This document shows positions 59,010 through 59,603 of a stretch of DNA of 59,603 nucleotides, piece after piece. The first letter of the stretch is position 1. Each line of letters begins with the position of its first letter. Source of the DNA: Syntrophaceae bacterium UBA6252 (lineage in GTDB: Bacteria; Desulfobacterota; Syntrophia; Syntrophales; UBA6807); contig DJVQ01000014.1 in assembly GCA_002441265.1 (NCBI GenBank), positions 1 to 59,603 of the forward strand, read 5' to 3'. The position numbers and the translations under genes are program-made. The notes beneath the pieces were generated by a model. It saw nothing but the letters and a program-made list of their open reading frames with translations. It did no database searches and was not told the origin of the DNA.

Positions 59010-59603
59010 CTAGCCGCTGATGAGGCTGAGGACCGACTGGGAGGCCAGGTTGGCCTGGGCCAGCATGGCCGTACCCGCCTGCACGAGGATCTGGTTCTTG
59101 GTGAAGGTCGTCATCTCGGAGGCCATGTCCACGTCACGGATCACCGATTCGGCCGACTGGACGTTCTCGACGATCGTGGCGAGGTTGGACGAGGCGTAGC
59201 TGAGACGGTTCATGTACGCGCCGATGTTGCCCCGCTGCGACGCCAGGTTGCTGATGGCCGTGTCGATGGTGTCAAGGGCGGTCTGCGCGTTGGTCTGGCT
59301 GTTCAGCATGTCCGCCACGAGCCCGATGGCCGAGGCCCTCGAGTCGGAGAGGCTGATGGCCAGCCGGTTGTCCGCGGCGTTCTGGGCGCCGATCTGGAAG
59401 TCCATGGAGGACCCGGCGCTGCCCGCCACGGTGATGGTCAGGCCGTCGAGATCGCCCGTGGCCCACTTGGTGCCGAGATCGATGCTGATGCCGAGCTCGT
59501 CGAAATTGAGCGTTTCGGCCCCGGACGGTTCCGCCAGGGACTGGTTGCTCCCGTCGGCCCCGGTGAGGACGATGTTGCTGCCGACGGTGCTGAAGGTGTA
59601 GAC
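59010..59603 (-). CDS. fliC: Flagellin, C-terminal part (5' end beyond window edge)
   Basis: The last 197 residues are visible and the frame is open to the right edge. The C-terminal D1/D0 helices are diagnostic: AQTALDTIDTAISNLASQRG, NIGAYMNRLSYASSNLATIV, MASEMTTFTKNQILVQAGTA, MLAQANLASQSVLSLISG. The preceding part (VYTFSTVGSNIVLTGADG) belongs to the variable outer domain. Flagellin is the filament subunit and the target of FliS and of FliW/CsrA control. Confidence 0.96.
   Translation of the reverse strand, partial: VYTFSTVGSNIVLTGADGSNQSLAEPSGAETLNFDELGISIDLGTKWATGDLDGLTITVAGSAGSSMDFQIGAQNAADNRLAISLSDSRASAIGLVADMLNSQTNAQTALDTIDTAISNLASQRGNIGAYMNRLSYASSNLATIVENVQSAESVIRDVDMASEMTTFTKNQILVQAGTAMLAQANLASQSVLSLISG

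Overview
The window is one continuous flagellar and chemotaxis superlocus from a GC-rich Gram-negative bacterium. The P- and L-ring genes (flgH with a lipobox, flgI), the polar-type regulators FlhF/FlhG, the FlrB/FlrC sigma-54 pair, FliA, FliW/CsrA, two CheD/CheX pairs without CheZ, and a MotE-like gene all fit the former Deltaproteobacteria (Desulfobacterota, perhaps the Syntrophales side). That placement is inferred from gene content; no 16S rRNA or other marker is present. I see no tRNA, rRNA, CRISPR array, prophage or transposase gene.

Layout, left to right. (1) 1-8678, plus strand: chemotaxis operon with the cheW 3' end, a small HTH gene, cheR, cheD, an HDOD gene, cheY, cheX, a second cheD that lacks the catalytic Cys, cheB and cheA. 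After a repeat-filled gap come a second cheY and a second cheX. (2) 8687-10883, minus strand: pilZ-motA-motB. (3) 11110-16583: a sigma-54 promoter drives an SPOR/TPR protein and the FlrB/FlrC kinase-regulator pair. (4) 16629-23527: sigma-54 promoter, then flgBC-fliEFGHIJ and a motE-like gene. (5) 23843-28090: sigma-54 promoter, fliK-flgD-flgE and a terminator. (6) 28218-44628: sigma-54 promoter, fliLMNOPQR-flhB-flhA-flhF-flhG-fliA, then an accessory module (CheY-TPR, second FliL, soluble histidine kinase, degenerate kinase, Gln/Glu-rich small protein, DUF2802-like protein, FliK-like protein, orphan FlhB C-domain). (7) 44810-49424: sigma-54 promoter and flgF-flgG-flgA-flgH-flgI-flgJ. (8) 49422-53902: an exact-consensus sigma-28 promoter and flgM-flgN-flgK-flgL-csrA-fliW. 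(9) 53944-59603, minus strand: fliC (5' end outside the window), fliD with its own sigma-54-like promoter, fliS, fliT, flaG.

The promoters suggest a tiered programme. FlrC with sigma-54 serves basal body, export, hook, rod/ring and cap genes. FliA with sigma-28 serves the late genes and is restrained by FlgM until the hook is complete. FliW/CsrA act on flagellin translation. Six sigma-54 sites retain GG and GC at exact spacing.

The main oddities are: FlhA lacks about 30 residues that include a near-invariant transmembrane helix; the second CheD has Ser in place of the catalytic Cys; FliD is 1156 residues with repeated modules; FliN carries a FliM-like N-terminal peptide; FlhB has NPDH instead of NPTH; and a dispersed, partly palindromic repeat family of about 165 bp sits at stop codons, with duplicated gene 3' ends flanking two of its copies.
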